A stretch of 64,000 nucleotides of DNA from JAIVJZ01 sp035645695 (GTDB lineage: Bacteria; Acidobacteriota; Blastocatellia; Pyrinomonadales; Pyrinomonadaceae). Positions within the stretch are counted from its first letter, which is position 1. Each line of letters starts with the position of its first letter. A program made the position numbers and the translations under genes. The notes below the pieces were generated by a model. It made no database searches. It was not told the DNA's origin and saw nothing but the letters and a program-made list of their open reading frames with translations. Positions 36,327 through 44,575 of the stretch are shown one piece after another. Location: positions 62,001 to 126,000 of the forward strand of contig DASQMC010000027.1 of the NCBI GenBank assembly GCA_035645695.1, in the 5' to 3' direction.

Positions 36327-36731
36327 TTAGTAACGACGACGACTTTGGCTGCGCCTGTAGAGCCCGCCGCCCGCCGCGCCCGCAGCCGCGCCGCCGATGG
36401 CGGCCTTCTTGCCGCCGACCGCGCTGCCGAGTCCGCCGCCGAGCGCCGCGCCGCTGGCGACCGTGCCGATGGTGCGCGTGCGGCCTTTGAATCGACGCCG
36501 CGCCGCCTTGCGATTGAAGGCGTAGAGTCCCGCGCCGCCGCCGCCGATGGCCGCGCCCTTTTTGCCGCCGATGAGGCCGCCCGCGAGCGCGCCGCCGCCG
36601 ATGATGGCCGCCGTGCGCGCCTTACGACCGAAACGCGAACGACGCCTGCGCTCCTGCGCGGAAGCGTCGACCGGGATGATCATGGTTGCCAACAGTGTGA
36701 GGCACGCCAGAGTTGCAAGTAATCTTTTCAT
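36327..36731 (-). CDS. Secreted glycine-zipper protein
   Basis: 134 residues. Signal peptide about 1-25 (ending SAQ). Two Gly-zipper blocks, about 42-68 (AAIIGGGALAGGLIGGKKGA) and about 88-125, each with alternating small residues and GGKK turns, separated by basic linkers. The C-terminus is Arg/Ser/Tyr-rich. Such proteins insert in or line membranes. The internal duplication GGKKGAAIGG/GGKKAAIGG is visible. Its start region faces the HDAC-like gene. Function unknown. Confidence 0.8.
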   Translation of the reverse strand: MKRLLATLACLTLLATMIIPVDASAQERRRRSRFGRKARTAAIIGGGALAGGLIGGKKGAAIGGGGAGLYAFNRKAARRRFKGRTRTIGTVASGAALGGGLGSAVGGKKAAIGGAAAGAAGGGLYRRSQSRRRY

Positions 36732-36934
36732 GTCAGATGTCTCCAGATAATTAATCCTGCCTGAAATTTTCGACGGGAGAGACGCATAACGGCTTTATCC
36801 AGTGCAAATCTTATTCCGCAAAGCGACGGGCGGCAAGGCTCGAAGATAACGCGGATTTTCCGCCACTTTAACTCCTTCGTGGTTTCGCCCGGAAAGAGTT
36901 TTACTACAGCCGCGCATGGTAGCCGTACAGATAG

Positions 36935-37023
36935 GAAAACGCGGAAGGAGGAACGATGAAGGATGAAGTAAGAGCATCTGCCTTCAGTTCATCGTTCATC
37001 GTTCCTCCTTCATCGTTTCTTCC
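36935..37023. repeat. Degenerate heptamer inverted repeat (units GCGGAAG, GAGGAAC, GATGAAG)
   Basis: Arms of about 38 bases pair imperfectly. The same 7-base rhythm is seen on both sides. It is the only member between divergent genes, and it ends six bases before the -35 of the HDAC-like gene. The rest of 36732-37065 has no gene. Confidence 0.85.
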
Positions 37024-37028
37024 TTCAT

Positions 37029-37057
37029 TTGACCTCGCCCGTGCGCTCTCGCATAAT
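37029..37057 (+). promoter_or_regulatory. Promoter of the HDAC-like gene, near-leaderless
   Basis: TTGACC, 17 bases, CATAAT. The -10 ends only eight bases before the ATG at 37066, so the transcript would start at or next to the start codon. Confidence 0.6.
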
Positions 37058-37065
37058 CCGAATTT

Positions 37066-38016
37066 ATGAAGACGGCCATCATTCACCACCCCGTTTACGA
37101 GCAGCACGACACGGGCGACAACCATCCCGAAAGCCCCGCGCGCTACGTCGCCGTGATGGAGGCTTTGCGAGGCGACGCGGATTTGTGGACGGAGTTGCTG
37201 GAACTCGAAGCGCCGCCCGCGCCGCGCGGCGATGTGCAGGCCGCGCATACGCCGCAGCACTTCAAACGCGTCGAACGAGCGGTGAGCGAAGGACGCGGCT
37301 TCCTCGACGCGGACACCATCGTCTCGATGCATTCGCTCGAAGCGGCGCTGCGCGCGGCCGGTGGGGCTTGCCGCGCCGTCGATGCGATCATGGCGGGCGA
37401 AGCGCGCAACGCTTTTCTGCCGGTGCGTCCGCCCGGCCACCACGCGACGAACGAGAATGCGATGGGCTTCTGTCTCTTCAACACGGTCGCCATCGCCGCG
37501 CGCTACGCGCAGTCGCGCTATCAGGAGATCGAGCGCGTCGCCATCATCGACTGGGACGTGCATCACGGCAACGGCACGCAGGGAATTTTTTACGACGACC
37601 CGAAAGTCTTCTTCTTCTCCGCGCATCAGTACCCGTGGTATCCGGGCACGGGCACGCGCGGCGAGACGGGGCAGGGGCGCGGGCGCGGCTACACGCTCAA
37701 CGTCCCGCTGAAAGCCGGCACCTCGGCGCGCGTCCACCGCAACACTTTTGACGCCGCGCTCGAAGAGATCGCGGATAAATTCACTCCCGACCTCGTCATC
37801 ATCTCCGCGGGCTTCGACGCTCATGCGGGCGACCCGCTCGGCCAGTTGTTGCTGGAAGACGAAGACTTCGCCGCGATGACGCACACGGTGAAACAATGGG
37901 CCGGGAGCGCGTGCGCGGGGCGCGTCATCTCCTGCCTCGAAGGCGGGTACAATCTCGCGACGCTCGGCGCAACGGCGCGCGCACACGTCCGCGCGCTCAA
38001 CGAACCGGCAAGTTGA
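37066..38016 (+). CDS. Histone-deacetylase-family hydrolase
   Basis: 316 residues with the arginase/deacetylase fold. The active site is intact: RPPGHHA (His125-His126), DWDVHHGNGT (zinc ligands Asp164, His166), SAGFDAHAGDPLG (third zinc ligand) and the terminal EGGYN. Bacterial members deacetylate small molecules such as acetylpolyamines or acetyl-CoA synthetase (AcuC). The class II-like spacing fits, but the substrate is open. No strong ribosome binding site, which agrees with a leaderless transcript. It stands alone. Confidence 0.94.
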   Translation: MKTAIIHHPVYEQHDTGDNHPESPARYVAVMEALRGDADLWTELLELEAPPAPRGDVQAAHTPQHFKRVERAVSEGRGFLDADTIVSMHSLEAALRAAGGACRAVDAIMAGEARNAFLPVRPPGHHATNENAMGFCLFNTVAIAARYAQSRYQEIERVAIIDWDVHHGNGTQGIFYDDPKVFFFSAHQYPWYPGTGTRGETGQGRGRGYTLNVPLKAGTSARVHRNTFDAALEEIADKFTPDLVIISAGFDAHAGDPLGQLLLEDEDFAAMTHTVKQWAGSACAGRVISCLEGGYNLATLGATARAHVRALNEPAS

Positions 38017-38112
38017 AATCCGGCCGAATTCCGGAATTTGCCGAAACACGCTGAATCGTCGCGCACGTCTCGACCGGGTGAAACACCTCCAGCGATGGAC
38101 ACGTACATAGTG

Positions 38113-38377
38113 GGAAGCTGTTTGGAAAGTCCCGTCAGGGACGATTGGTAATAGCCCGGCACTTGAGTGCCGGGAATGGGTTGAAGAATAATGAGTGAGT
38201 CCCGTAGGGACGATTGAATGTTCATCACGATTCAATCGTCCTTACGGGACTCATGATTCAATCGTCCCTACGGGACTCAAGTATAAAGACACATCCACTC
38301 TCCCCGGCCATGAATGGCCGGGCTATTATCAATTGTCCCTTCGGGACAACGGCAACGTTTCTTTTCAAACAGCTTCC
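38113..38377. repeat. Nested REP-type repeat cluster
   Basis: Several small palindromes of two kinds, GTCCCGTAGGGAC followed by GATTGAA and CCCGGCA...TGCCGGG, occur in both orientations. They are enclosed by outer arms GGAAGCTGTTTGGAAA and TTTCAAACAGCTTCC, so the whole block is one large inverted structure. Units lie at about 38129, 38153, 38198, 38231, 38257, 38302 and 38333. This layout is typical of REP elements spread by RAYT transposases; none is present here. No gene in 38017-38412. Confidence 0.85.
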
Positions 38378-38412
38378 GAGAACTTTCGAGACGGCGTGGA
38401 TTTGAAGCATTG

Positions 38413-40713
38413 ATGGACGACCGAAAGCAAACAATCGAAGGGGTGCGCGCGTGGCTGCGGCGGGTGATGCCGCGCGCGGCCGTCGCGGCGGCGGCGTTGT
38501 TCGTCGTGTGGCTGTTGATTCACAACAGCCGCTTTTATCGTGAAGGCGTCACGGGGCGCGTGTTCGCGTTCGCGCTCATCTTCATCTATTTCACGGCGGC
38601 GTATTACGCTCTCATCGGCCTACACTGGTTGAAGCGTCGCTTGATGTGGCGCGTGCGCAGGCGTCTCGTAATCACCTACCTGTTCGTCGGGCTGACGCCC
38701 ATCGTGCTGCTCATCACGCTCGCCGCGATGGTCAACTTCGTGGGCTTGAGTCAGGTGATGACGCGCATCGTCCGCGTGCAACTCGTAGACAAAGAGACGC
38801 AGGCGCATGCCAACGCGCGCACGCTCGCGGAGGCTTTCCTGCGTCTCCCGCAGAACGGCGAAGGCGGCCGCGCGGCGCAACAGGCGTGGCTCGACGAGCG
38901 CGTCGCGCTGCTTCAGCCGTCGCTGCCGGGGGCGCGCGTGGCCGTGTGGAGCAGCGGCGGCGGGGCGGCGGGCAGACCGGACGAAAGCAAGTTCGCACAG
39001 TTCACGAGCGAACCGCGCGACGAGCGCGTGCGCGGAGTGGGCGACGACCAAACGCCGGTCGGCTCGCCGTTGCCCGAGTGGCTGCGAGCGCGGGACGAGT
39101 GGCGCGGTTTCGCGTATCTGCCGCCGCCCGCTTCTTCCACGGAAGCCTTCGGCACGCCCTCGATGCGTGCGTTCGTGCGCGCCCGCGCAGACAACCGCGA
39201 AGTGTCGCTGTTGTTCGTCGTGCCCGTGAGCCGCGTTCTCGTCGAGCAACTGCGCCTCAATACAGACCTACAAGTGCAGCCTTTTTTCCTCGGCGCGGAC
39301 ATCACCGCCATCCGGTTCAATCAAGGCTGGTGGGGCAGTTCCATCTCGATTGGCCCGCCGGGGGTGAAGCAAATCGACCGCGAGGAGGAGCGGCGGATTG
39401 AGCTTGCCGCGGGCGCGCGCCGCGTGGTCATAGACTTCCGCAGGGATCAGTTGGGCGACGAGGTCAACACGAGTTCGATGATCGTGCTCCCGGCGACGAG
39501 TTGGGCGGACGGCGCGGTGTCGCAGCGCGGCGCTTTCCTCTGCAAGTTTTCCGCCGTCGCGATGGCTAATCAACTCTTCGGCGAGAACGATCTCGGAAAG
39601 TTCTTTCAAGGGACGTTCGTGCTCGTCGCGGTGGTCTTCCTCCTGCTCGAACTGCTCGCGCTGCTGTCCGCCGCGTGGCTGACGCGCGCCGTGACGGGCA
39701 CGGTTCATAAGCTCCACCGCGCGACCGGGTTCATCAAACGCGGCGACTTCTCGCACCGCGTCCGCGTTCGCTCGCGCGACCAACTCGGCGAACTGGCCGA
39801 AGCCTTCAACGACATGTCGGCCAACATCGAGTCGCTCTTGCAGGAGCGCGTCAAGCACGAGCGGCTGGAACGCGAGGTGGAGATCGCGGCCGAGGTGCAG
39901 GCGCAACTCTTCCCGCGCAAAGTGCCGCGCCTGCTCGGAGCGGAGATCGTGGGCGAGTGCCGCGCGGCGCGCGGCGTGGCGGGCGACTATTACGACTACG
40001 TGGAGATCGCGCCCGGCCTCGTCGCCTTCGCGCTCGGCGACGTGGCGGGCAAAGGCATCTCAGCCGCGCTCGTCATGTCCAACCTGCAAGCCTCGCTGCG
40101 CGCGCAGGCGACGATTCTCGCCGAGCGCATGCGCGCCGCCTCGCGCACCGCCGCTGCCACCAATGCCGCGTCGCTCGGCGTCGGGAGCGGGCAGAACAGC
40201 AGCGGCGCGGAGATGCCCTGCGGCGTAACGGGCGTGGACATCTCATGCGCCGTCGAACAGATGGCCGCGAGCATCAACGAGCAACTCTGTCACAGCACCG
40301 ACTCGAACCGCTTCGCCACACTCTTCATCGCGCTCTACGACGACAACACGCGCCGTCTTCGCTACACGAACGCCGGGCATAACGATGCCCTGCTCATCCG
40401 CGCGGGCGGCGCAATCGAGCACCTCACCGAAGGCGGGACGGTGCTCGGCGCGTTCGAGTGGGCGCGCTATACGGAAGCGAGCGCCACGCTCGAACGCGGC
40501 GACGTGCTCGTCATTTATTCCGACGGCATCAGCGAGGCCGACAACCCGCGCGGCGCGGAATACACGGAACATCGCCTCGCGCATCTCGTCCGCAAAAACC
40601 GCGACAAGACGGCCGACGAACTGCGCCGATTGATCTTTACGGAAGTTGACGACTGGACGGGCGGGCAGGAGCGCGACGACGATCAGACGGTCGTCATCAT
40701 CAAGAGCTATTGA
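38413..40713 (+). CDS. HAMP-SpoIIE-type membrane phosphatase
   Basis: 766 residues. Three N-terminal membrane helices (about 18-36, 55-75, 83-110), a periplasmic region (about 115-385), a fourth helix (about 400-425), HAMP (about 430-485) and a PP2C/SpoIIE phosphatase (about 510-766) with GVAGDYYDYV, ALGDVAGKGISAAL, NAGHNDALL and YSDGISEADN. It should dephosphorylate serine or threonine of an anti-anti-sigma type partner. A disordered insert of about 40 residues (from about 575) splits the catalytic domain. Partner switch genes are not adjacent. Convergent with the signalling block to its right. Confidence 0.93.
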   Translation: MDDRKQTIEGVRAWLRRVMPRAAVAAAALFVVWLLIHNSRFYREGVTGRVFAFALIFIYFTAAYYALIGLHWLKRRLMWRVRRRLVITYLFVGLTPIVLLITLAAMVNFVGLSQVMTRIVRVQLVDKETQAHANARTLAEAFLRLPQNGEGGRAAQQAWLDERVALLQPSLPGARVAVWSSGGGAAGRPDESKFAQFTSEPRDERVRGVGDDQTPVGSPLPEWLRARDEWRGFAYLPPPASSTEAFGTPSMRAFVRARADNREVSLLFVVPVSRVLVEQLRLNTDLQVQPFFLGADITAIRFNQGWWGSSISIGPPGVKQIDREEERRIELAAGARRVVIDFRRDQLGDEVNTSSMIVLPATSWADGAVSQRGAFLCKFSAVAMANQLFGENDLGKFFQGTFVLVAVVFLLLELLALLSAAWLTRAVTGTVHKLHRATGFIKRGDFSHRVRVRSRDQLGELAEAFNDMSANIESLLQERVKHERLEREVEIAAEVQAQLFPRKVPRLLGAEIVGECRAARGVAGDYYDYVEIAPGLVAFALGDVAGKGISAALVMSNLQASLRAQATILAERMRAASRTAAATNAASLGVGSGQNSSGAEMPCGVTGVDISCAVEQMAASINEQLCHSTDSNRFATLFIALYDDNTRRLRYTNAGHNDALLIRAGGAIEHLTEGGTVLGAFEWARYTEASATLERGDVLVIYSDGISEADNPRGAEYTEHRLAHLVRKNRDKTADELRRLIFTEVDDWTGGQERDDDQTVVIIKSY

Positions 40714-40715
40714 AG

Positions 40716-40800
40716 GCGGTGACAGGTGACGGGTGACAGGTGACAAGTTAAAGAGCTCGCTGCTTTAACTTGTCACCTGTCACCCGTCACCTGTCACCGC
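40716..40800. repeat. Heptamer-armed inverted repeat, perfect (unit GGTGACA)
   Basis: A 38-bp perfect stem with a 9-base loop. Units are GGTGACA, GGTGACG, GGTGACA, GGTGACA. It occupies everything between the convergent stops at 40713 and 40802. Confidence 0.97.
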
Positions 40801-40801
40801 T

Positions 40802-41746
40802 TTATGCCGTGATGATCGCGGCGCGCGCGCCGTGGAGTTCGGAGAAGTCCTTGGTGTAGACGGTTTCGACTTTGCGGACGCGGCGGATGGTTTCGACGAG
40901 TTCTTCCGTCGTCGTGTAGCCGCTCTCCGTATGCGCGATAGCCCACGATTTGAGGTGCGCGGCGGCTTCGAGCAGTTCCTCGACGAGGCGCAGGTATTGC
41001 TGCTTGGTCTCGACGCGGCCGCCGAGTTGCCCTGCGCGCGACGCCTCGAACTCATCCCAAAATTCAGCCCCGCCCCGCACCCATTCCTCGCGCCAGGCGT
41101 GCAGGGAATTGCGATTCGCCGCCGCCGCGCCGCCGCTCCCGCGCGAGGGCGCGGACAGGCGCAGGAAGAAAAGGTCGGCGCGCTGTTCGGCGACGAACCG
41201 GCGCGCGTCTTTGTTCGCGCTCGTGTTGGGTTGCCCGTTGTCGAAAGGCGGGGCTTGCGTCTCGTGCAGGCGGCGCAGCACGCGCGAGAGGGGCTGGCGC
41301 AGTTCGCGCGTATCGTCGTCGAACGAGAGCGCGTAGTCGCCGGTCAACATGCCTAGGTTGAGCGCGAGCGATTGCTTGATCTCGCCTTCGAGTTTCTCCG
41401 CCCCCTCGCGCAGGTTGTCGAACCACCACGCATCGGTCTCGCCGAACCAGCGGCGCAGCGCGGGGTTGCGCAACTTATGGCGCGGCACGTAAACGTCTTC
41501 GAGCAGGATGTCGAGATCGTCCCCGGTCAATCGCTCGCCGTTGTTTTCGACCCGCGCCACCGACTTGACCCAACTCCAGCGAGCCGCGTCGTTGGCGGCG
41601 ACGCGCACGCCCCAACGCTTGATGTGCGTTTCCAGATCAGGCTCACCCGCGAAAGGATTGACGAGCGAGCGAAAGCGTAGACGGCGCAGGACGCTCAACT
41701 CGAAAGCGAGCCAGCCGCGCGGAGTCGGATCGGAATAATCAGGCAT
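40802..41746 (-). CDS. Degenerate D12-type DNA adenine methylase homologue
   Basis: 314 residues. The N-terminal stretch LVNPFAGEPDLETHIKRWGVRVAAND has the spacing of the FxGxG motif and following ND of D12-class N6-adenine methylases. Near the C-terminus WAIAHTESGYTTTEELVE sits where SYN and the gy motif occur. The catalytic D/N-PPY motif is not present; the corresponding place reads LSAPSRG. So it is probably a non-catalytic relative, perhaps DNA-binding. It starts eight bases inside the HD-GYP gene, which implies coupled translation. The assignment is my pattern reading, not a domain search. Confidence 0.55.
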   Translation of the reverse strand: MPDYSDPTPRGWLAFELSVLRRLRFRSLVNPFAGEPDLETHIKRWGVRVAANDAARWSWVKSVARVENNGERLTGDDLDILLEDVYVPRHKLRNPALRRWFGETDAWWFDNLREGAEKLEGEIKQSLALNLGMLTGDYALSFDDDTRELRQPLSRVLRRLHETQAPPFDNGQPNTSANKDARRFVAEQRADLFFLRLSAPSRGSGGAAAANRNSLHAWREEWVRGGAEFWDEFEASRAGQLGGRVETKQQYLRLVEELLEAAAHLKSWAIAHTESGYTTTEELVETIRRVRKVETVYTKDFSELHGARAAIITA

Positions 41747-42605
41747 GTCGGTCTGTGTCGGCCTTCGTGAAATCGGCTGAGCCGGAATGATTTTCGAGGC
41801 TCTGATCGGTGGCGAAGTTTTGCGCCCGGTCGAGGGATGCACCCGGCAGGCTCTCCTCCACGCGCCCGGCGTAGGGACTCTCGCCCTTCTCAGGGCTATG
41901 ACCGCCGTTGTTCCATTCGCCAGCATTGTCGCCGGAGACCGTTGCCGGTTCGGCCTGCGTCAACAGGGTTGCCTGCGGCGCATCATCCGCGCGGCGCGCG
42001 TAGGAGCGCAGGGCGGGCAGTTTGTTCAAGGTGAGAAAGGCGCGCACGACCTGCGGGTCAAACTCCAGCCCGGCCCATTCCGTGAGATGCTGCCGCGCGG
42101 CGGATTCCGTGAGCGCGGGGCGGTATGGGCGCGCGTCGGTGAGCGCGGCGTAGGCGTCGGCGACGCGCAGTATGCGGGCGGCGAGCGGGATGTTTTCACG
42201 CGACAGCGCGTCCGGGTAGCCCGTGCCGTTCCACCATTCATGATGCCAGCGCACGAGCAGTTGCGCGCCACGGTCTGCGCCCGCGCGCGCGGCCTCCTGT
42301 TCGCCGATAACGGGGTGACGCGCCAAGTCCAGCCTTTCCTCAAGGGTGAGCGGCGCGGCGCGGCGTATGTAGTCGCGCCGCATCGTCATCTCGCCGAGAT
42401 CATGTGCGAGCGCGGCCAGCCGCAACGACGCGCGATCCGCACTGCCCAGCCCGAACATCTTCGCCAGTTCACTACTCAAAGCGGCGATCCGTTCGGCGTG
42501 AGGGTTAGCGTAGCCTTCAAATTCGTCCGCCGCCGCAGCCAGACGCCCGAACGCCTCGCGCGCGATCACATCTTCGTCAGAACCCCTGGTTTGAATGGAA
42601 GCCAT
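41739..42605 (-). CDS. HD-GYP-domain phosphohydrolase
   Basis: 288 residues. The HD-GYP landmarks are present: AHDLGE (His68-Asp69), HPVIGE (His97), HHEWWNGTGYP (His121-His122, GYP at 129-131), then IPLAARILRVADAYAALTD. HD-GYP enzymes hydrolyse cyclic di-GMP or related dinucleotides. There is no N-terminal receiver domain, and a disordered tail of about 80 residues follows the domain. It sits upstream of the methylase-like gene in one unit. Confidence 0.92.
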   Translation of the reverse strand: MASIQTRGSDEDVIAREAFGRLAAAADEFEGYANPHAERIAALSSELAKMFGLGSADRASLRLAALAHDLGEMTMRRDYIRRAAPLTLEERLDLARHPVIGEQEAARAGADRGAQLLVRWHHEWWNGTGYPDALSRENIPLAARILRVADAYAALTDARPYRPALTESAARQHLTEWAGLEFDPQVVRAFLTLNKLPALRSYARRADDAPQATLLTQAEPATVSGDNAGEWNNGGHSPEKGESPYAGRVEESLPGASLDRAQNFATDQSLENHSGSADFTKADTDRHA

Positions 42606-42638
42606 AGTTTTTTAGTGACAAGCGACGAATCAGTATGT

Positions 42639-42670
42639 GGTGAATAGTAAATCGTAAACCGCGAATAGAA
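42639..42670. repeat. Remnant of a heptamer array (TCGTAAA-like)
   Basis: GTGAATAGTAAATCGTAAAC resembles the TCGTGAA class, but no complementary arm is present. Likely a decayed copy in the gap 42606-42751. Confidence 0.5.
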
Positions 42671-42751
42671 AAGCCGCCGCACCCGCCGCGTCGCTTAACT
42701 TTTGAAGCCGCACGCTTCCCAACCCCGGCGCTTGTCAGGCGTCGCCCGCCG

Positions 42752-44296
42752 CTATCGGCCGTCGCCGCGTTTCATGTTTCTGAGATTGTTGAGTTGGCGG
42801 CGCGCGACTTCGTGTTTGGGGTCGAGGGCGAGGGCGCGTTCGAGTTCGCGTTCGGCGCGGAGCGTCTGCCCGAGCGCGCGTAGGAGTTCGGCGAGCATGA
42901 CGTGGTAGTCGGGGTCTGTGTCGTCGAGTTTGATGGCGGTCTGCAAGGCGGCCTCGGCCTGATGCCGCGTGCGCACGTCGCGCGCCAGCGCGCTGCCGTA
43001 GAAAGCCTGATAGCGCGGCTGCTGCGGGGCGAGCCGCGCGGCCTCGCCGAGAAGCGTGAGCGCCGCCGACAGGTTGCCCTGTTTGAGCGCGGCGAGTCCC
43101 TGCGCGAAATTCTCGGCGGCGCGCTGTTCTCGCGAGAGGTTCGGGGTTGCGGCGGCGGTGTCGTCGGCGCGGCCGGAAGACTGGGAGGAGTCGGCCGCGC
43201 TCATCTGCACGCCGAGTTTGAGGTCGTAAGCAGTGCGGGCGGTCGGGTTGCCGAGCGTCTCGTAGGCTTGTGTGATCTTCGTGAATGCCGTCTCGATCTG
43301 CGAGCGGAGCGCGGCGTCGGCGTTGCGCTGGAAACGGTCCGGGTGAAAGCGTTTGGCGAGCGCGTAATAGGCTCGTTTGATGTCCGCGACGGGGGCATCG
43401 CGCTCGATTCCCAGAATGCGATAGTGGTTGGCATCGTAGACGAGGGCGAACAGGGCGTCTATTTCGACGCGCGGATCGGGCGGCGCGTCCGCCTTCGCCG
43501 CGGGAACCTCCGCCTCGACCTTCCCGCTAACGCCAGCGCGCTTGTCGCTTGCCGTCGCGCCCTCAGCCGAGCCGCTTTGCGGGCGGGCAGACGAGGTCAA
43601 CAACGCATCAGGCCAACCGGCGCGCGCGAGAAAACCGGCGAGCGCGAGCGCGTAGACGCACTGGCGCGTCGTCTCTTCGGGCAGACCGCTGACGGCGAGC
43701 AAGTCGGCGAGCGCGACCGGCGCTTCGACGCGCGACAGGATGAAGCCTTCGAGCGGTTGCAGTTGAATTTGCGCCGGATGCTCCGTGACGGGCGAGATGA
43801 TCTCGGCGTCGGCGTCGATCCGCGCGGCGACATACTCGGCGGGAAGCCCGCGCGCGGCTTCGAGCAGCAGTTGCCGCACTTCGATCTTGCAGCGCATGTC
43901 TTCGCCGAGGCGGGCGCGCGGGTCGAAATTCCATTCGCCTTCCGTCCACAACAAAAACGGGCGCAGCACGTCCGCCGCCTGCCGCGCGTGGAGTTTGGCG
44001 AGCGTTTCCGCGTTAAGCGCGCCCGCCTCGATGAGCGACGCGCTCGCCTCCGCGTCCGACATGAACTCCGTTACGTGCGCCGACAGTTTATCCTCCGACA
44101 GCACGCCCCAGCGGCGCAGGCAGACGGCGAGGCGATGCACGCGTAAATTGGAACGCGCAAAGATGATCTCGCCCGCCTCGGCGTAGACGACGGCCTGCAC
44201 GCGTTCGCGCGCGAGGCGCAGTGCGCCTGATAGTTTGGCGGCGTTGATTTCCCGGATGAGTTCGGCGAGTGGGCGCTCGCGTATGTGACCATTCAT
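42752..44296 (-). CDS. PATAN (DUF4388)-DnaJ-TPR fusion protein
   Basis: 514 residues with three modules. DUF4388/PATAN at about 1-165: PLAELIREINAAKLSGALRL and AEGEWNFD-like pattern. J domain at about 290-360: HYRILGIERDAPVADIKRAY with an intact HPD at 318-320. TPRs at about 395-510. PATAN domains link regulators in Geobacter and myxobacteria; the J domain should stimulate an Hsp70. A fusion of the two with TPRs suggests a recruited chaperone for signalling complexes. Same strand as the HD-GYP gene, 146 bases apart. Confidence 0.9.
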   Translation of the reverse strand: MNGHIRERPLAELIREINAAKLSGALRLARERVQAVVYAEAGEIIFARSNLRVHRLAVCLRRWGVLSEDKLSAHVTEFMSDAEASASLIEAGALNAETLAKLHARQAADVLRPFLLWTEGEWNFDPRARLGEDMRCKIEVRQLLLEAARGLPAEYVAARIDADAEIISPVTEHPAQIQLQPLEGFILSRVEAPVALADLLAVSGLPEETTRQCVYALALAGFLARAGWPDALLTSSARPQSGSAEGATASDKRAGVSGKVEAEVPAAKADAPPDPRVEIDALFALVYDANHYRILGIERDAPVADIKRAYYALAKRFHPDRFQRNADAALRSQIETAFTKITQAYETLGNPTARTAYDLKLGVQMSAADSSQSSGRADDTAAATPNLSREQRAAENFAQGLAALKQGNLSAALTLLGEAARLAPQQPRYQAFYGSALARDVRTRHQAEAALQTAIKLDDTDPDYHVMLAELLRALGQTLRAERELERALALDPKHEVARRQLNNLRNMKRGDGR

Positions 44297-44346
44297 CGAG
44301 CAGGTAAGGCTGAACTAACCTCCGCCGTCATGATAGCAGAGGAAGC

Positions 44347-44398
44347 GTTGAACGCGGAACGATGAAGGCGGAACGAAGCATTGCGAGCGCGGAACGAA
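44347..44398. repeat. Solo direct heptamer array (GCGGAAC class)
   Basis: GTTGAAC, GCGGAAC, GATGAAG, GCGGAAC in one direction and a partial repeat after a 12-base gap. No opposite arm. Shows what one arm looks like alone. Confidence 0.8.
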
Positions 44399-44575
44399 AA
44401 ATTGTTCGGGCTGTTGAGGAGTTTTCCCGCGCGGCGTTTCGCGCACACGGTTCATCCTGTCCCTTCGTTGACACTCGTGCGATCGAGGCTCTATAGTGCG
44501 GGCAACAACAGTTGCTCCCGACAATTTAAGTGATTTCGATTGTCCCTCGAAGGCGGGACGTTTGGGTTGTGCCGC

